From: Ilex aquifolium
Taxonomy: Eukaryota > Streptophyta > Magnoliopsida > Aquifoliales > Aquifoliaceae
Assembly (NCBI GenBank): GCA_951799425.1
Contig: OX637395.1
Coordinates: 2,642,001 to 2,706,000, forward strand
Length of the DNA stretch: 64,000 nucleotides
Reading direction: 5' to 3'
The number at the start of each line of letters is the position of its first letter. Within the stretch, counting starts at the first letter, position 1. The notes under the pieces were generated by a model. That model was not told where the DNA came from. It did no database searches and saw only the letters and a list, made by a program, of their open reading frames with translations. A program made the position numbers and the translations under genes. Shown in pieces: positions 29,360 through 42,264 of this stretch.

Positions 29360-31406
29360 ATGCCTTCCCAAACTGAAAAGAAGCCCCAAAAACAATGGTC
29401 CTTGCAAGACTTCGAGATCGGAAAGCCCCTCGGCAAAGGCAAATTCGGCCGCGTCTACCTCGCCCGAGAAACCAAGGTACACACACACAGACACATACTT
29501 TTCTACAATATTTATGAAGAGAGAGAGAGAGAGAGAGAGAGCACAGACTGTGGATAGGAATTGATTTCCATTGCCATGGAATTGAAAATTTTGGTTTCCT
29601 GTTACAGAGCAAGTATATAGTGGCATTGAAGGTGATATTCAAAGAGCAGATAGAGAAGTACAGGTTGCACCACCAGTTGAGGAGAGAGATGGAGATCCAG
29701 ACCAGTCTTCGTCATCCCAATGTTTTGAGACTCTTCGGTTGGTTTCACGATTCGGAGAGAATTTACCTGATTTTGGAGTATGCCCATGGTGGTGAGCTCT
29801 ATAAGGAGCTCCGAAAAACCGGCCATCTCACCGAAAAACAAGCCGCCACTGTAATCAACTCTCTCTCTCTCTCTCTCTCTAAAATTCACGTGTGTATCTG
29901 ATATAATATACTTCGGTATTAGGGTTTTCAGTCAACAATGTTGTCAAGTTCAATTGAATTATGATAGGGTTTTATGCTTTGTTTGTATTTAGGAGGTTTC
30001 AGGTATTTTGTCTTCGTTAATTTCTTTTATATATTTGTTTGTTTTGAAATTTTAGTGGTTTTTGTAGTTTGATTTATACTTTTCCGTGTTATCAGTACAT
30101 TTCGAGTCTTACACAAGCGTTGGCGTATTGTCATGAGAAGCATGTGATTCATAGGGATATCAAGCCGGAGAACTTGTTGCTTGATCACGAGGTAATGCTC
30201 CTGAAACCCTTATAATGGCTTTCAATTTGTTGAAGCAGCTGGATTTTCTACTCATTTGTTGGGTTTTCTTCCCAATTATGTGGAGAGACGAGAACTGCAC
30301 ATTGACGTTTAGATGATTTATCTGATATGGCCCGAAACTGAATTTAGTGAACAAGAATAGTCCTAAGACTTCTAATCAATTGTATTGTTGAGTGATTCAT
30401 TTGGTTAAGATTAATTTAGAAAGCTGAAACCAGAAATTGTTACATGGGTCACAAGGATGAGGATTTTGCTCCTTCATTTTCATGAACTGACCTATGACTC
30501 ATGAGATTTGTTTAGGTCCCTTAAAAGTTAAAACCATGAGATTTGTTTACTTCATGTTGTAACATGTGATAAGTGTCTGATGAAGCATGATTTCAGCAAT
30601 ATGCACACAATTGAGTTAGTGAAAATTAATGTTTCTTTCAGCAATCTGCCTAACAAGATTATAGTTTTGACAATATAAGCTTTTCAACCTTTTGGTTGAA
30701 ATAGCTGAAAGCCTGAAACCTTGACATTCCACACCAGTAGTTATCAAACCAATTACTAGTCCAAAAGTTCAGAACATGCCATAAAATTCGGGTTCCATAT
30801 TTAAGTAAAATTACTGTAGCTACAATTGTAGGGCCGACTGAAGATTGCTGATTTTGGATGGTCTGTACAATCAAGAAGCAAGAGACACACTATGTGTGGA
30901 ACTTTGGACTATTTAGCACCAGAAATGGTGGAGAACAAAGCTCATGACTATGCGGTTGATAATTGGACTTTGGGTATCCTCTGTTATGAGTTTTTGTATG
31001 GTGCCCCTCCATTTGAGGCAGAGAGCCAATCAGATACATTCAGAAGGTGAGGAATGGATAATTTGTTGCTTCACCTGGTGTTTATAAATCATTACTTTGA
31101 ACCGGAACAGTCGTAGATCATGAATTTAAATTGAATTGCACATAGGATTATGAAGGTTGACCTCAGCTTCCCTTCCACCCCTTATGTGTCTGCAGAAGCT
31201 AAAGATCTCATTAGCAGGGTAAGTTGGCTAGTGAGTATGTCCACAATTTCATGTTTAGCAGCAAAAGGATATAATTGCATTGGTAAAAATGTCGCCTTAA
31301 ATTTGTGCAGCTTCTAGTGAAGGACTCCTCAAAAAGGCTCTCTCTTCAGAAGATTATGGAGCACCCTTGGATAATTAAGAATGCTGATCCCACAGGTACC
31401 TGCTGA
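29360..31406 (+). CDS. AUR3: Aurora kinase 3
   Basis: Six exons: 29360-29476, 29608-29850, 30096-30191, 30832-31046, 31146-31218 and 31311-31406 (stop tga), 840 nt, 279 residues, GT-AG throughout. It has all kinase motifs: glycine loop LGKGKFGRV (24-32), VAIK-type ALK Lys47, catalytic loop HRDIKPEN (Asp141), DFG (159-161), activation segment SKRHTMCGT (Thr172) and [18 protein letters not shown] and DPTGTC complete the plant Aurora pattern. The N-terminal extension is very short (about 19 residues), as in plant type-beta AUR3 and unlike AUR1/2. It is predicted to phosphorylate histone H3 at Ser10 at centromeres in mitosis and meiosis; that role is known for the family, not seen here. The recalled orthologue is AT2G45490, next to the AAA gene in Arabidopsis too. 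Confidence 0.95.
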
Positions 31407-32410
31407 AGCTGACCGTAGTAATTTCGTTCCCATCTCTTGATGATCGAGGAATTAGGTCGCACTCTGTGTCTGATGTTATAATGTTGTGGTAGAACAGCTC
31501 TCCTACTCAGTTCATTACATAGCTTCCGACCTTTCATCATCTTTTGTAACTTCATATTCATCTGTGTTTTCCTGCACTTACCACCTTGATCAGATAAAAG
31601 TTTCCCTAATCTGTTCACATTAAGTATGCAATTACTGATTTGCTTAAACAACCTGGACAAGAATTTGAACTTTTCTCCTTCCGGACTACATGCATTTTCA
31701 GAGTTGCTGACTACTGGCTTGTTTAATTGCAATTAAGATAGGATTCTTTAGTTTCCTTTCATCAAATTGATAGGTAGGTTGAACTTGGCATGGTAAAATC
31801 TCCTTCCACCAAGTAAAAGAGGTGAACTAGTATGTCTTGAAGCACGGCAGGTTGGCTTAAATCCACAAATAACCTTTTGAAGAAGACTCAAAAAAAAACA
31901 AAAAAACAAAAAGAATCTTGGTAATTACGCTTTCTTTGGACTCACGGTTGTTACCTGCATAATATGCACATTAGTTTGGGATGTGTCTACATCTTGTTCT
32001 TTGTATGGCTATTGAACCAATCCATCATGGGTTTAGAGGAGTCAAATCCCAATGAAGGGCATATACATTTTTGTATTTCTCGAAGAACGAGCAGTTAATT
32101 GTGTTTCTTGACACGACCCCTTGCTTTTAACCCCGTTCGCCACTGGTTGAACCACGTTGATGGCATGTTGGCACGATGAAACATAATCCAGACTCAAAGC
32201 ATAACAAAATTCCTCCTCTCCCTGTTCTGAATAAACCTGTCACTACCAAAGAATAATTACCATACACAATTGCATACCAAGATACTCAGATATAACCTAT
32301 TTTATCATCAAAACAATCTGTTTTCTCGTTAGAAAATCTCTCCTCAAAGGTAGCCTCCAAAGGCTTGCAACATGATTAGGAGTTTAACAAGTATTAGTTA
32401 TACAGAGATT
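31407..32410. other. Convergent spacer between AUR3 and GRF9
   Basis: About 1 kb holding two 3' regions that face each other. No repeat with clear ends and no coding exon was recognised. Confidence 0.7.
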
Positions 32411-35400
32411 TTATGGTGATAGAGAGGCCATATTACAGATGCTGGTATTTTCATCGGTGATGGTGGTGGCGTCACTGCTGCTGCTTCTAGTAGAACTATT
32501 TTCACCATCTGTTTTTTGTTGAAGACTTGGAGTGATTGAGATAGAGAGATTGGTGTTCAAGTTTATGCAATTATCAAGCTTTTTAGGCTTAGCAATAGAG
32601 ACAGCAGAACTCCAAACTGTGGGAGGAGCGGCCTTGGAAATAATTGCCGACTCCGAGGCTATAGATAGCTTTCTTGCCCCCCTGTGCATGTGCCGCTGAC
32701 AATACTTCTGATCAGGAACGACACCCCTACTACATCGCCATTTCTTACCATCGGTTCTTCTGCATCTCTGTAAATCAGTATCTGCAGAAGTACTATATTC
32801 AAAGACCGAGCTACTGCAACCTGTGACTGCAAGGAATGGTAGAGAGAAACAAAACACATTTCACATTTATCAAAAAACCTACTAAGCAAATTTAATCCAA
32901 AAAATATGTACGAAAGGAATTCAGTGCAATTTTTTTTTAAGATAGTCTAGGATAGTCCAACTAAAATAAAATGTAGAACTTAACAATTGTTCAAAACTCA
33001 TGAAGAAATAAGATCAGTCAAAAATAAATAAGTAGTGAAAAATCAAATGACAAAGGGATTTTGTTCTTAGCAGTACCATCTTGAAGAACACTCTTCGGGG
33101 AGATGCCAAATCTTGGAGCTACAGAACCACCAATTTTGACTTCTTTTACATTGCTGCTGCTTCTCTTTACCAATCTGTAATTGGAGTGGTCAAATCCGGT
33201 GTCCTTGTCACCAACGCAGTAGCTGTTGTCTTTGCTGTTGGATTGGTCAGCAACTGCACTGATGAATGTGGTTGTGGTGTCTCTATTGACACCGACATTG
33301 TTTTTGCTTCTGTTGTCGCTATTGCAGAAATTGATGGTGGTAGGGGTGGCAGATGAGTCACTGATGCTATTAATTTTGTTAACTCTACTGTTGCCACTAC
33401 TAGAGGAGGTAGTGGTAGTTTCAGCAGTGGCAGGTACATTGTTGCTGTAGTCGGAAGAGGGAATCATGAGTTGAACATTGGAAGGGACAGAAACAGAGAG
33501 ATTGGCAATTGTATTGGTGGTGTTATAAGAATTGATAGCTGTAGAGGTGTCACTGGATGCGATGGTTATGGTTGTATCAGATTCTGGAATATTTTTAGAA
33601 GATTCCACATGCTTTCTTGAACGCTGACGGCCTCTGTGCATGTGACGCTCACAGTACTTCTGGCCTGGAACCACATCTCTACTACACCTCCATTTCTTCC
33701 CATCAGTTCTTCTACACCTTCCTTGTTCAGGATCCATCATGCTGCCGTAATCAAACACCTGAGGACTAAATCCAAAGACTGAAACCAGTGGAAAACGAAA
33801 TGTTAATCCAGATTTTCAATCAAAAGTCGATAAATGAATACAAGCAAGCCAGTTTGAAAATAGCAATCTCAAAGTCGAAATATGTAATAATCTAAAGGAG
33901 GACTAAATTACACCAACACTTCCTTGGAGTTTGGGCTTAGTGCATACAGTACCTGTAAATTTCGAGAGATTACAGAAAGTTCCCTCACCAGTGCATAATA
34001 TATCTTGATTATTCGATTTCCCAAAAAAACACAAAAAAATAAAATAAATAGACCCTCTCACCCCCACCTTTTTTCTTGTGAAAGCACTCAATGAAGCACT
34101 ATCACCCACCTAAGAACCAGCTCCATCCATGCAGCCACCACTGCCACCCAATTAACTATCCATGCAATCACCACCACTCTAGGAAGCACGGGTTCGGTAA
34201 TGAGTGCCGCATTTGATACGATACAGACAAAAAGATATAGCAGAGTTCAAAAATATAAGACACGAGTACAACAAGGACACAACTAATTAAAATAATTTTT
34301 TATATTTTGGATAATAATAGAATTATAATATGTTAAAAACAAAACATATTTTGTAGAAGTATTAATAATAACACCTAACAAATATTATTTTTTTGATTAA
34401 AATTGAAATAGATAAAAATAAACATCCACCATTTTCATCAAGTATCATTACATCTATTAACATTCCTAGTCCACAAGTTACTGAACAAAAAAAACAAAAA
34501 CAAAAACAAAACAAAGAAATTGTACACTCCTCTTAATAGTTAAGAGTCATGAGATTTAAAAAAAATCAATCCTGGTGGTATCTTGTCTGGGTCCTAACCA
34601 TGTCCTAGTCGTGCCCTACTGAATTCACTATTCAAAATACTTCTAGCTGTGTCCGATGTGTTTCCATGTTGGACACGTGTCCAACATTGTCACGCACCCC
34701 TCTGACGAGTATTCGTGTTTCCTGGCCACCACTTCATCACTACCCCCTACAACCACAACTCCACCGTTCACCAAAGACCCATTACATTTGTGTTGGAGAC
34801 AAGGGAAGTCCAACACAACATGCCTAATATACGTATTCGGAACTGTGGTTAAATTACATATTTGAAACTCTTATCCATCTAAAAACTTAAACTTATAGGT
34901 TGTGAGCCCATTCACAATACATTACAACCATTGATTCTTGGAATGTATCCCCATTATCATCGGACATGTACCGAGGTTGGAATCACTCTATGTCTCCCTT
35001 TGTATGTTTGTGTATCTGTATGATAATTGTGGGCTATCTTACAATGGCTTCACCATAGCATGTCCACCATTCATTATCAACCCACTGTGGCCCTCAACAT
35101 ACAAGAACAAATTTCTACATATATGAATAAGTTGCAACTCCCACCCACCTTGATGAACCTAGAGAATATGGTCCCTATCCCTCCAAAGACTGATCGGTTG
35201 TGGTAATAGGTAGGGAAGTGCTCATTGGTTTGAACAGAAAAAACAAAGAGAGAATAAGGGGTGGGTAGTTCATTCAACTATAGACGGGCATTTTCATCAT
35301 GATAAATTGACCCAATGGCTGACCGATTTCATTGATCAGTTGGAACATCAATGGGGAAAATTGCCTTCCTGTGGGTCCTCAATATGACATCAGGAAAACA

Positions 35401-37062
35401 GTGATTATAGTGGTTACAACCTCTAGGGGGTCACTGTAATTTCTCAGACATAAGTGGTACCCTGTGTTGTAAGCCCAAACATCAAGGGTAGTTAGTCTAA
35501 TTTAACCTTCACAGAAACCAAGGAAACTAATTGAATCAACATAAGCCATTTCAAAGCAAGACAAATAATCACAAACCATCTCTGCAAAACCAATTGGACA
35601 AAAAAATTAAGTATAAAGCAATGGCAATGACTACTATCAATCTAACTTACCCAAAAAAAGAGACTACTATCAATGTGACGAGCATAAACCTTTCACAAAT
35701 CTAAATTTGATGAACTGAAAACTGCATCAAAAGAACAAGACCAGAGATCATAGTTTCATAGATAAACATAAAAGACGCAAACAAAACCAATATAAACCAC
35801 AAAACCCAACTTAAAGACCAAGTACTGTATAGACCCAACAATATAAAAACCAAAAAGTTCCTCATGGAAAACCACATAATCAAACGAAATCATCAAATAT
35901 CCAAATGGCAAGTATAACATATATTAACTCTTCTTATAACATTGTGAATAACACAAGGCGACAAAAGTATCAATGCATCATCTGAAACACAACACAATTG
36001 GTCTTGTTCACTTGCTGTCCATCAAAAAGTTTTAAGTATAACGGACAAAAAGGCATCTCCTACATCATCAATTTGATAGTAAGAAATGGCGACATTCCTG
36101 GCAGAAGCCCATCTTAAGTTTCAAGTCTAGTAGATATAACCTATAATAATAAAGCAAAACCCATAACACAATTTCCACAGAAATCCTTAAGTGCACAACA
36201 AAAATCAGTCAAACAAATGCCAAACCCATCTCAAATTCCAAACCTAAGACAAAGCATCCGGTCACAGATACATAGTCCAAAATATATAAGAACCCTAAAC
36301 TTGAACATTCATTAGCACATTAATAAGATGAAAACCCATCTTAACTTTCAAGTCTAGTAGACATTCACCTATCATAAAATTGCAAAACCACCCTTAACAC
36401 AATTTCCACACAAATCTTTAAGAGCACAGCAGAATAGGTCAAACAAACACCAAACAATCTCAAATTCCAATCCAAAGACAAAACATTCGTTAGCACATAC
36501 ATAAGCCGAATTATATAAGGACCCTAAAACAGAACATTCGTTAGCACATAAATAAGGTGAAAACCCATCTTAACTTTCAGGTCCAGTAGACATAAACCTA
36601 TGATACCATAGCAAAACCCATACAAAAATTACAACAGAAATCTTTAAGAACACAGCAAAATCAGTCAAATAAACACCGAACCCATCTCAAATTCCAACCC
36701 TAAGATATAACATTCATCAGCATATATATTTAAGAACCCTAAAACAAAACATTCATTAGCACATAAACAAGCTGAGAAATGAAATAAACAAAGAAACCCA
36801 CTTACATCTTGGAAATTGGTTATGGATTCCACCACTGGCAGCGCCAATGGAGCTTCCAGAACTCTTCCAAATGGGAAGAACAAGGTGAAATGGAATAGGG
36901 AGGCCAGAGACTACGTACTTGAAGATAAGGGCTTGTTGATGGAGTTCATACTCCTGTGCAGCTGTGAACGCAGACTTTCCATGGTGTGTGATCGCATTCA
37001 CATGGCTCCGTCCTCCAGAACCAAAGGCATCAATCCCAAGACAAGCTTGATCGACGGTAATC
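32411..37062 (-). CDS. GRF9: Growth-regulating factor with QLQ and two WRC domains
   Basis: Three exons are secure on the minus strand: 37062-36806, 33778-33077 and 32826-32411 (stop taa), giving 458 codons in phase. The QLQ domain reads [14 protein letters not shown], then [17 protein letters not shown] domain 1 reads [12 protein letters not shown], then [10 protein letters not shown]. After a Ser/Thr/Asn-rich linker, WRC domain 2 reads [12 protein letters not shown], then [10 protein letters not shown]. Two WRC zinc-finger/nuclear-localisation domains mark the GRF9 clade. GRFs are transcription factors that bind DNA through WRC and GIF co-activators through QLQ, promoting or restraining organ growth. 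A miR396 site lies just after WRC1. The exon at 37062 begins in phase 2 and has no upstream in-frame ATG, so a further 5' exon is needed. ATG 37181 (MEPQPLTTPAHS) is a candidate, but no canonical GT-AG join keeps the frame. Intron 2 is 3 kb and repeat-filled. The recalled orthologue is AT2G45480. Confidence 0.9.
33603..33624 (-). promoter_or_regulatory. miR396 target site in GRF9
   Basis: The mRNA-sense sequence gcgttcaagaaagcatgtgg followed by aa pairs with miR396 apart from the single extra base that is characteristic of GRF targets. It encodes RSRKHVE just behind the first WRC domain, the position where GRF genes carry this site. The second WRC domain lacks it. Post-transcriptional repression by miR396 is therefore expected. 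Confidence 0.88.
34179..34725. mobile_element. hAT-type MITE in GRF9 intron
   Basis: Termini ctaggaagcacg and (inverted) ccaggaaacacg match at 10/12. The 8-bp target duplication ccaccact is exact (34171-34178 and 34726-34733). The subterminal region has gatacgatac, and tgtccgatgtg/ggacacgtgtcc lies near the other end. It is the best preserved copy of the family at 4810 and 13751. No ORF is present. Confidence 0.82.
36111..36780. repeat. Three tandem ~228-bp repeats beside a splice donor
   Basis: Copies begin at 36111, 36338 and 36567 with atcttaa(g/c)tttca(a/g)gt, then c(t/c)agtaga. Each continues through 'acacaatttccaca(g/c)aaatc' (diverged in copy 3), '(c)tcaaattcca' and 'aacattc(a/g)ttagcacat'. 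Periods are 227 and 229 bp. The array ends about 25 bp from the GRF9 exon donor (36805). A period longer than one nucleosome plus linker and the moderate divergence suggest an old local amplification. Confidence 0.85.
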
Positions 37063-37178
37063 CTTAATCAGAAATTATAATATGAGCAAACTAAACACCC
37101 TGTACACATTATACTACACACAAATTCTCAGAGACAGAGAGTAACAGAATGAGCAGGAGTGGTGAGGGGTTGGGGCTC

Positions 37179-37200
37179 CATTCTTTACATGTATTTAAAG
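37179..37200 (-). promoter_or_regulatory. Candidate GRF9 start and TATA-like motif
   Basis: On the minus strand, ctttaaata (37200-37192) is followed by ATG at 37181 opening MEPQPLTTPAHS. A CT-rich stretch lies about 80 bp further upstream (near 37270). The TATA-like motif is too close to this ATG for both to be functional, so either it is not the TATA box or translation starts elsewhere. Confidence 0.3.
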
Positions 37201-37293
37201 CTACTGAGCTAATGGCGTGACAGAAAAAGACTATGCAACTGTCTCAACAGAGGTAAAAGTGTGTCGGAGAGAGAGAGAATCGCTCAAAAAGAA

Positions 37294-37839
37294 GGGCTAA
37301 TTTCATTTTGACCCTGAAAGATGCTTTAATTTTTAATTTGCACTATCAAACATTAAAAATTTTAATTTGTACCCTCAATGTTATGAATTGGTAGCAATGT
37401 AGACCATTTGTAGTAATGCAGATCTGACTCAAATTGCCATTCAATTTTTTATCATAAATTAAAATACGTGAGTTACAATTGCTTCAGGCATTGATTTATG
37501 TGTAAATTCATAGACTAATTAACAAATCATGTGAGTTTTACACATGATAGAGTTAGTTTATATTTGATCAATAAAATCTTATTTTCGATACACAATACAG
37601 TATCAAATTGATCACAAACAAAAATTTATAATGATGGACATACTTCATCTTCTTCATATCCGAAGCACTTGTACCTTACATTCTTTAATTTATGACAAAA
37701 AAGTGAACGTCAGTCTAGGTCTAGTTCAAATTATTATCAATTCATTCATAATATTAAAGGTACAAACTAAAGTTTTTAATATTTGATGGTACATATTAAG
37801 AATTAAAATATCTTTTGAGGTATAAAGTGAGATTAGCCC
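37294..37839. mobile_element. Foldback MULE-type MITE upstream of GRF9
   Basis: The left arm from 37294 (gggctaatttcattttgacc) and the inverted right arm (gggctaatctcactttatac) match for about 100 bp. Flanks are caaaaagaa (37285-37293) and taaaaagaa (37840-37848), a 9-bp target duplication at 8/9, the Mutator length. No transposase. It ends about 110 bp from the candidate GRF9 start, so it lies in the promoter. Confidence 0.82.
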
Positions 37840-40800
37840 TAAAAAGAAAGCACCACAAAATTGCTGACTGACATGCACTACGCACGCATCTGGCCATCTT
37901 GCAGGGAGAGAGAGAGGTGTCAGAGTTGCTGTCTATGTGTTCAGCCTCAAACGAAAGGAAAGCTTCAAACGCAATATTCAGAACTGAAGACAACAGTCCC
38001 AATCAATTTGGACAGCGAGTGAATCTCACGGCCTAACAAACGAACGGATAGGTGCTGAGTCGGCACAAAATTGAACATTTTCCCACGCGCAGAATTTCGA
38101 AATTTATTTATTAAATTAGTTTTATTTTCAAAGAAATATATATTTTTTAATGCAAAAACATATTTGTTAATAATATAATTTTAAATATAATAATAATTTA
38201 GTAGTGTAGTTACTTACATTGTCCGTTTAGAGTCTCCCATGACTTCAATAAAATTAGCAAGCAAAATTTGATTCATAGTAACTCTCATGATTTTCGCTGA
38301 CACTCTTGTGATGCGGTGTTAGATTATGGCTCGAGTCGGAACGCTTACGGTTTTTGATCGTCTAAACCCCAACCGGTGAGGTTCTCTCGTAGGTTCAGAC
38401 TATTCTGGTTAGTCCCTCTAACTTTTTTCTATAATAAAAAATATAATAATAATTAAGTAAACAAATTTAAATCTACAATATCTAGATAATAAATAAGTTT
38501 TAAAACAGCCAGATTCGGATAATTAAACTCAACAAAATGATAGTGGGTTACACATCATCATTCTCATTTATGTGGGTCCCTTAGTGAAGATATGGGACGG
38601 CTTGGGCTTTGCCAATGCTAAGTGGCCTTTGCTGTGGGCAGAAGACAGTCTGCTTTATTTTTTTTGGATTTGGGCTTAGAGCAAGCCCAATCTCTGCTTA
38701 CACATTCTCAATCAGACTCTAGTTGGTCTGCTCATTCGTGTATGTGTGTGTGTGTGTGGATTGGGCCTATACATGGTCCAATGGGGATTGCAAGAAAGGA
38801 CATGTAACAACCCACATGATAAACTTCTTATGCATGTTAATACTGAGAGATAATATTCGATTTAACGGTGACACTACGTCATGGAATAACAAGTGAGCAA
38901 ATGAATATCATACAATTCAATGACCAAAATGCTATTTGAATTAATCTGATCCGATTTAAAAACTCTGGTCTAAATTTAATTTGAATATCTAGTGGAATTC
39001 ATGTTCATAATTTATATCTCAATCCATTAAAAATTAGAATCTGATACTCATATACATAATTTTTATTGAATTGCATTTGAATCAGATATCAATATATCTA
39101 AATCTAAATACGTGAAATAAGGTCTAACAAATTTAAATTTAAAATCATAATTAAATTTGAATCATGATTAGTTATCTAAATGGGTGCAATCAGAATTTTA
39201 TGTATTTAAAGATTCATAAAAATTAATTTTTAACTAAACTAAAACTAGATGCCTAAACTAAAAAGTAAATATGTAATTTATGGTATCATAGGAAAGCGAA
39301 AATTAGAATATATATATATATATATATATATTATTAATTGAGTTTAAAACTTCATGGAAATAAATTTTCAAAAATAGGACTTAATCGTTCTAATGTAAAT
39401 ATAATAGAATTTAATGATTTTTAACATGAAAAAGTAGGACTTATTAATATTTTCTCATAGACGGTGATTATTCTATTTTGAACCATGCATATCTTTAGCG
39501 GCCATGGATAATTGATCATGGATTTGGAATTTGACTAGGAGTTGGTGACAATGATTCTAATTTGAACCACATGGAAACTAGCATCCAACTTTCTTGTCCT
39601 GAAAGGAAGCATCTACATTTTTCCCTGCTCCCTTGTTTAGATAAAAAGATAAGTCATTGGTTGTTAGCATAGACCTTTCTCATGTGAAAGTGACACATGA
39701 CCAAGATGTTAATCTAAGTATTAAAACTCGAGGGTAAATTTAGTGCACGAGATTTTTATCATTATCGGTCTAGATAGAATTAAATGTACGCAGTTTTACC
39801 TGTGCAAGAAGAGATGTTGTTTCCGACTTTCTACAACTCAAACCCAGACTTATTACAATGAAACAACTTTATCGTTCTCTCAAAATCCGCCCTCGGAGAA
39901 AACAAAAATTTCCCTTCACACAAGGACACAGACACATACACGCACAGGAAAAAAGATCCCAATGGTGTGAAAGCCCAGAAATAGGAGCAATGATGTCCTC
40001 AATTCATTTTCTTGTTAGACCTTTGATTTTAGTTATAGAATAAAAAAAGCAAGTGGTCCTAGTCCTTGTCAAATGGCTCCATCTTCTCTGTTCAAAAGGG
40101 AATGATGAGGGTGTGAAGCCCCCCATCCCATATAAATCTTCAACTTGCATATATACACTGAATTAACATACATACCACATCAAGTATATGTAACTTTCTC
40201 ATCAATGAATGTTTAATCTTTCCGGCCAATTAGACCAAGTTTTGAGTCCCTGTGTCCCTCCCCTCCCCCCAAAAAAATACATTCCCGAGCCTCCCACTAT
40301 TGCAAGATTCGGAAAAGGTTAAATGCACGCAACAAAGACTATTTTTTATTACTATCCGTATCAAAATGAAATAATTTTACTGCTTCACAAAAGCTCACTC
40401 TTTGACAAGTAGCCTAAAAAAACAACGTAAAATATGAGAAAAATTATTGGTGAGGCATTTTACATGATGTTATGAATAGCTGTAGGAGCACAAGTTGATT
40501 CTCTCTCCCACCCCTTAGAGGCTTAGCAATCTGAATTCAACCAGCCAACTAAGAGACCATGTGAACTGGTTAGATGGTGGAAAAATACCACCACCCTCAT
40601 CATCATCATAATACTTTTTTGTAGGGCACACATATACATATACACAGATATAGATAGATATATACATACAGATATATAGAGAGAGAGGGGGGGGGTCATG
40701 ATGATGGAGAAGATGAAGCCAAAATGAGGATTCATTTTCAAAGTAAATGAGCACAGCTGTGGTACTCAATTACGTGTGGATAACAGACAAAAGAGCAGCC

Positions 40801-41290
40801 TACCCACATTGACTCCTCCAAGTCCCTCATTTCCTGTTGGTTCCTAAAAGCCCAAATTAAATACACTTTTAGGCTCTTACATGTGAATTTCACATAAGAC
40901 CTAGTTGAACTCCTTTGTTTCTCAGTTGCACTTTATTGTACATTGACAAACACTAATGCTTCAGACTTGAAAGACAGAAAAGACATAAAAAAAAAAAAAG
41001 AAGCTAAAGTTGGTGCAAACTTGGCCAATTACAAGTACAATTTAGTTGTACAAGGCCACCATGCAAGAGATCCCATCTGATTGTTTGCTTTATGTTTATG
41101 GGAGTACTAGGTATGTAACTGAGAGTGAGAAAGGCAGTAAAGTTCCAGTTTATGGTGATATGCTCAGCAGTACATCAAAATCCTTTTACTTTGATCCTTT
41201 TTTATGTCAAAGTATAGATACAAGTATGTATATGCATTATAAGGAAAAGAAAGTTTCAGAATTCCCCACTACATATGACAAAAGATACTA
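37840..41290. other. Spacer between GRF9 and ZPR, left part
   Basis: No gene recognised. There is a short (TA)n tract near 39309-39331, a C-rich run near 40258-40270, and GA/TATA microsatellite sequence near 40640-40695. Open frames are short and show no family resemblance. No counterparts of Arabidopsis FLA8 or the FHA-domain gene were found here. Confidence 0.6.
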
Positions 41291-42264
41291 GGGAAAATTT
41301 CAGTCACACCCCTCCTAGTTTACTATATCTTCAAGGACACTCCCTCTATTATCAAAAATATCACTGACACCCCTTCTAGTTTATATTTAAACATCACTAA
41401 CACCCCCTATCATTAAACTACCATTTATAACAAAAAAAATTAATCTAAAATACCAAAAATGCCCCAACATAAACCTCAAGTAATTTTTCTACATAAAATT
41501 TTATTAAAATTCGAGCCGATTAAAATTTATTTTTCTACATATTAAAATTTGAACCAATTAAAATTCGATTGAAGCTGAATAAATATTATTTGTTTTAACG
41601 TATTAAAATTTGAGTCTATTAAAATTTATTTTTTACATATTAAAATTTGAGTCGATTTGAACTCTACCCGAGTTGTTAGCACCGATTAAAATTCGCTTTC
41701 AAGCTGATCAAAATTTATATTTGTTTACTTATTAAAATTCGTGTCAATTAAAATTCGATTTATTAAAATTTGAGTTAATTAAAATTTATATTTTTTATGT
41801 AATAAAATTTGAGCGATTAAAATTCAATATGAGTTGATTAAAATTTGATTTGAGTCGATTAAAAATAATTTTTAATTTGCTCAAATAGAATTTTAATTAG
41901 CCCAAATTTTAATACGTAAAAAATATAATTTTTAATTGGCTCAAATTTTAATATGTAAAAAAATAAATTTTAATTAGCTTGAATCGAATTTTAATTCACT
42001 CGAATTTTAATACGTAAAAAAAATTAGAAAATAGAGGGGGTCTCATTGAAAATATACTTATCTAGAGGGGGTCTCATTGAAGATATACCTACCTAGAGGG
42101 GGTGTGAATGAAGTTTGTCTTTAAATATATCATGGGCAATTTAGTAAAATTGCATTCTAATTAATATTTTTAATCTGACAGGGGGTGTCACTGAAGATTC
42201 AAAAAATAGAGGGGGTGTCTTTGAAGATATGGTAAACTAGACGGGGTGTGATTGAAATTTTCCC
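41291..42264. mobile_element. Foldback MULE-type MITE with exact 9-bp duplication
   Basis: The left arm gggaaaatttcagtcacacc and the inverted right arm gggaaaatttcaatcacacc continue matching for roughly 60-100 bp. An exact 9-bp target duplication aagatacta sits at 41282-41290 and 42265-42273. The interior (about 41500-42020) is an unusual series of ttaaaattcga/taaaatttgag motifs in both orientations. No ORF. This is the clearest transposon in the window. Confidence 0.92.

Noticed and set aside
29129-29626. 165-residue minus-strand frame over Aurora exon 1
   Set aside because: Shadow of the kinase exon and flanking microsatellites.
33081-33450. Plus-strand frames rich in Val/Leu over the GRF9 linker
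   Set aside because: Antisense shadows of the Ser/Thr/Asn-rich linker.
36111-36780. CRISPR-like or satellite array
   Set aside because: Three long diverged tandem copies without short spacers in a plant intron; neither interpretation fits.
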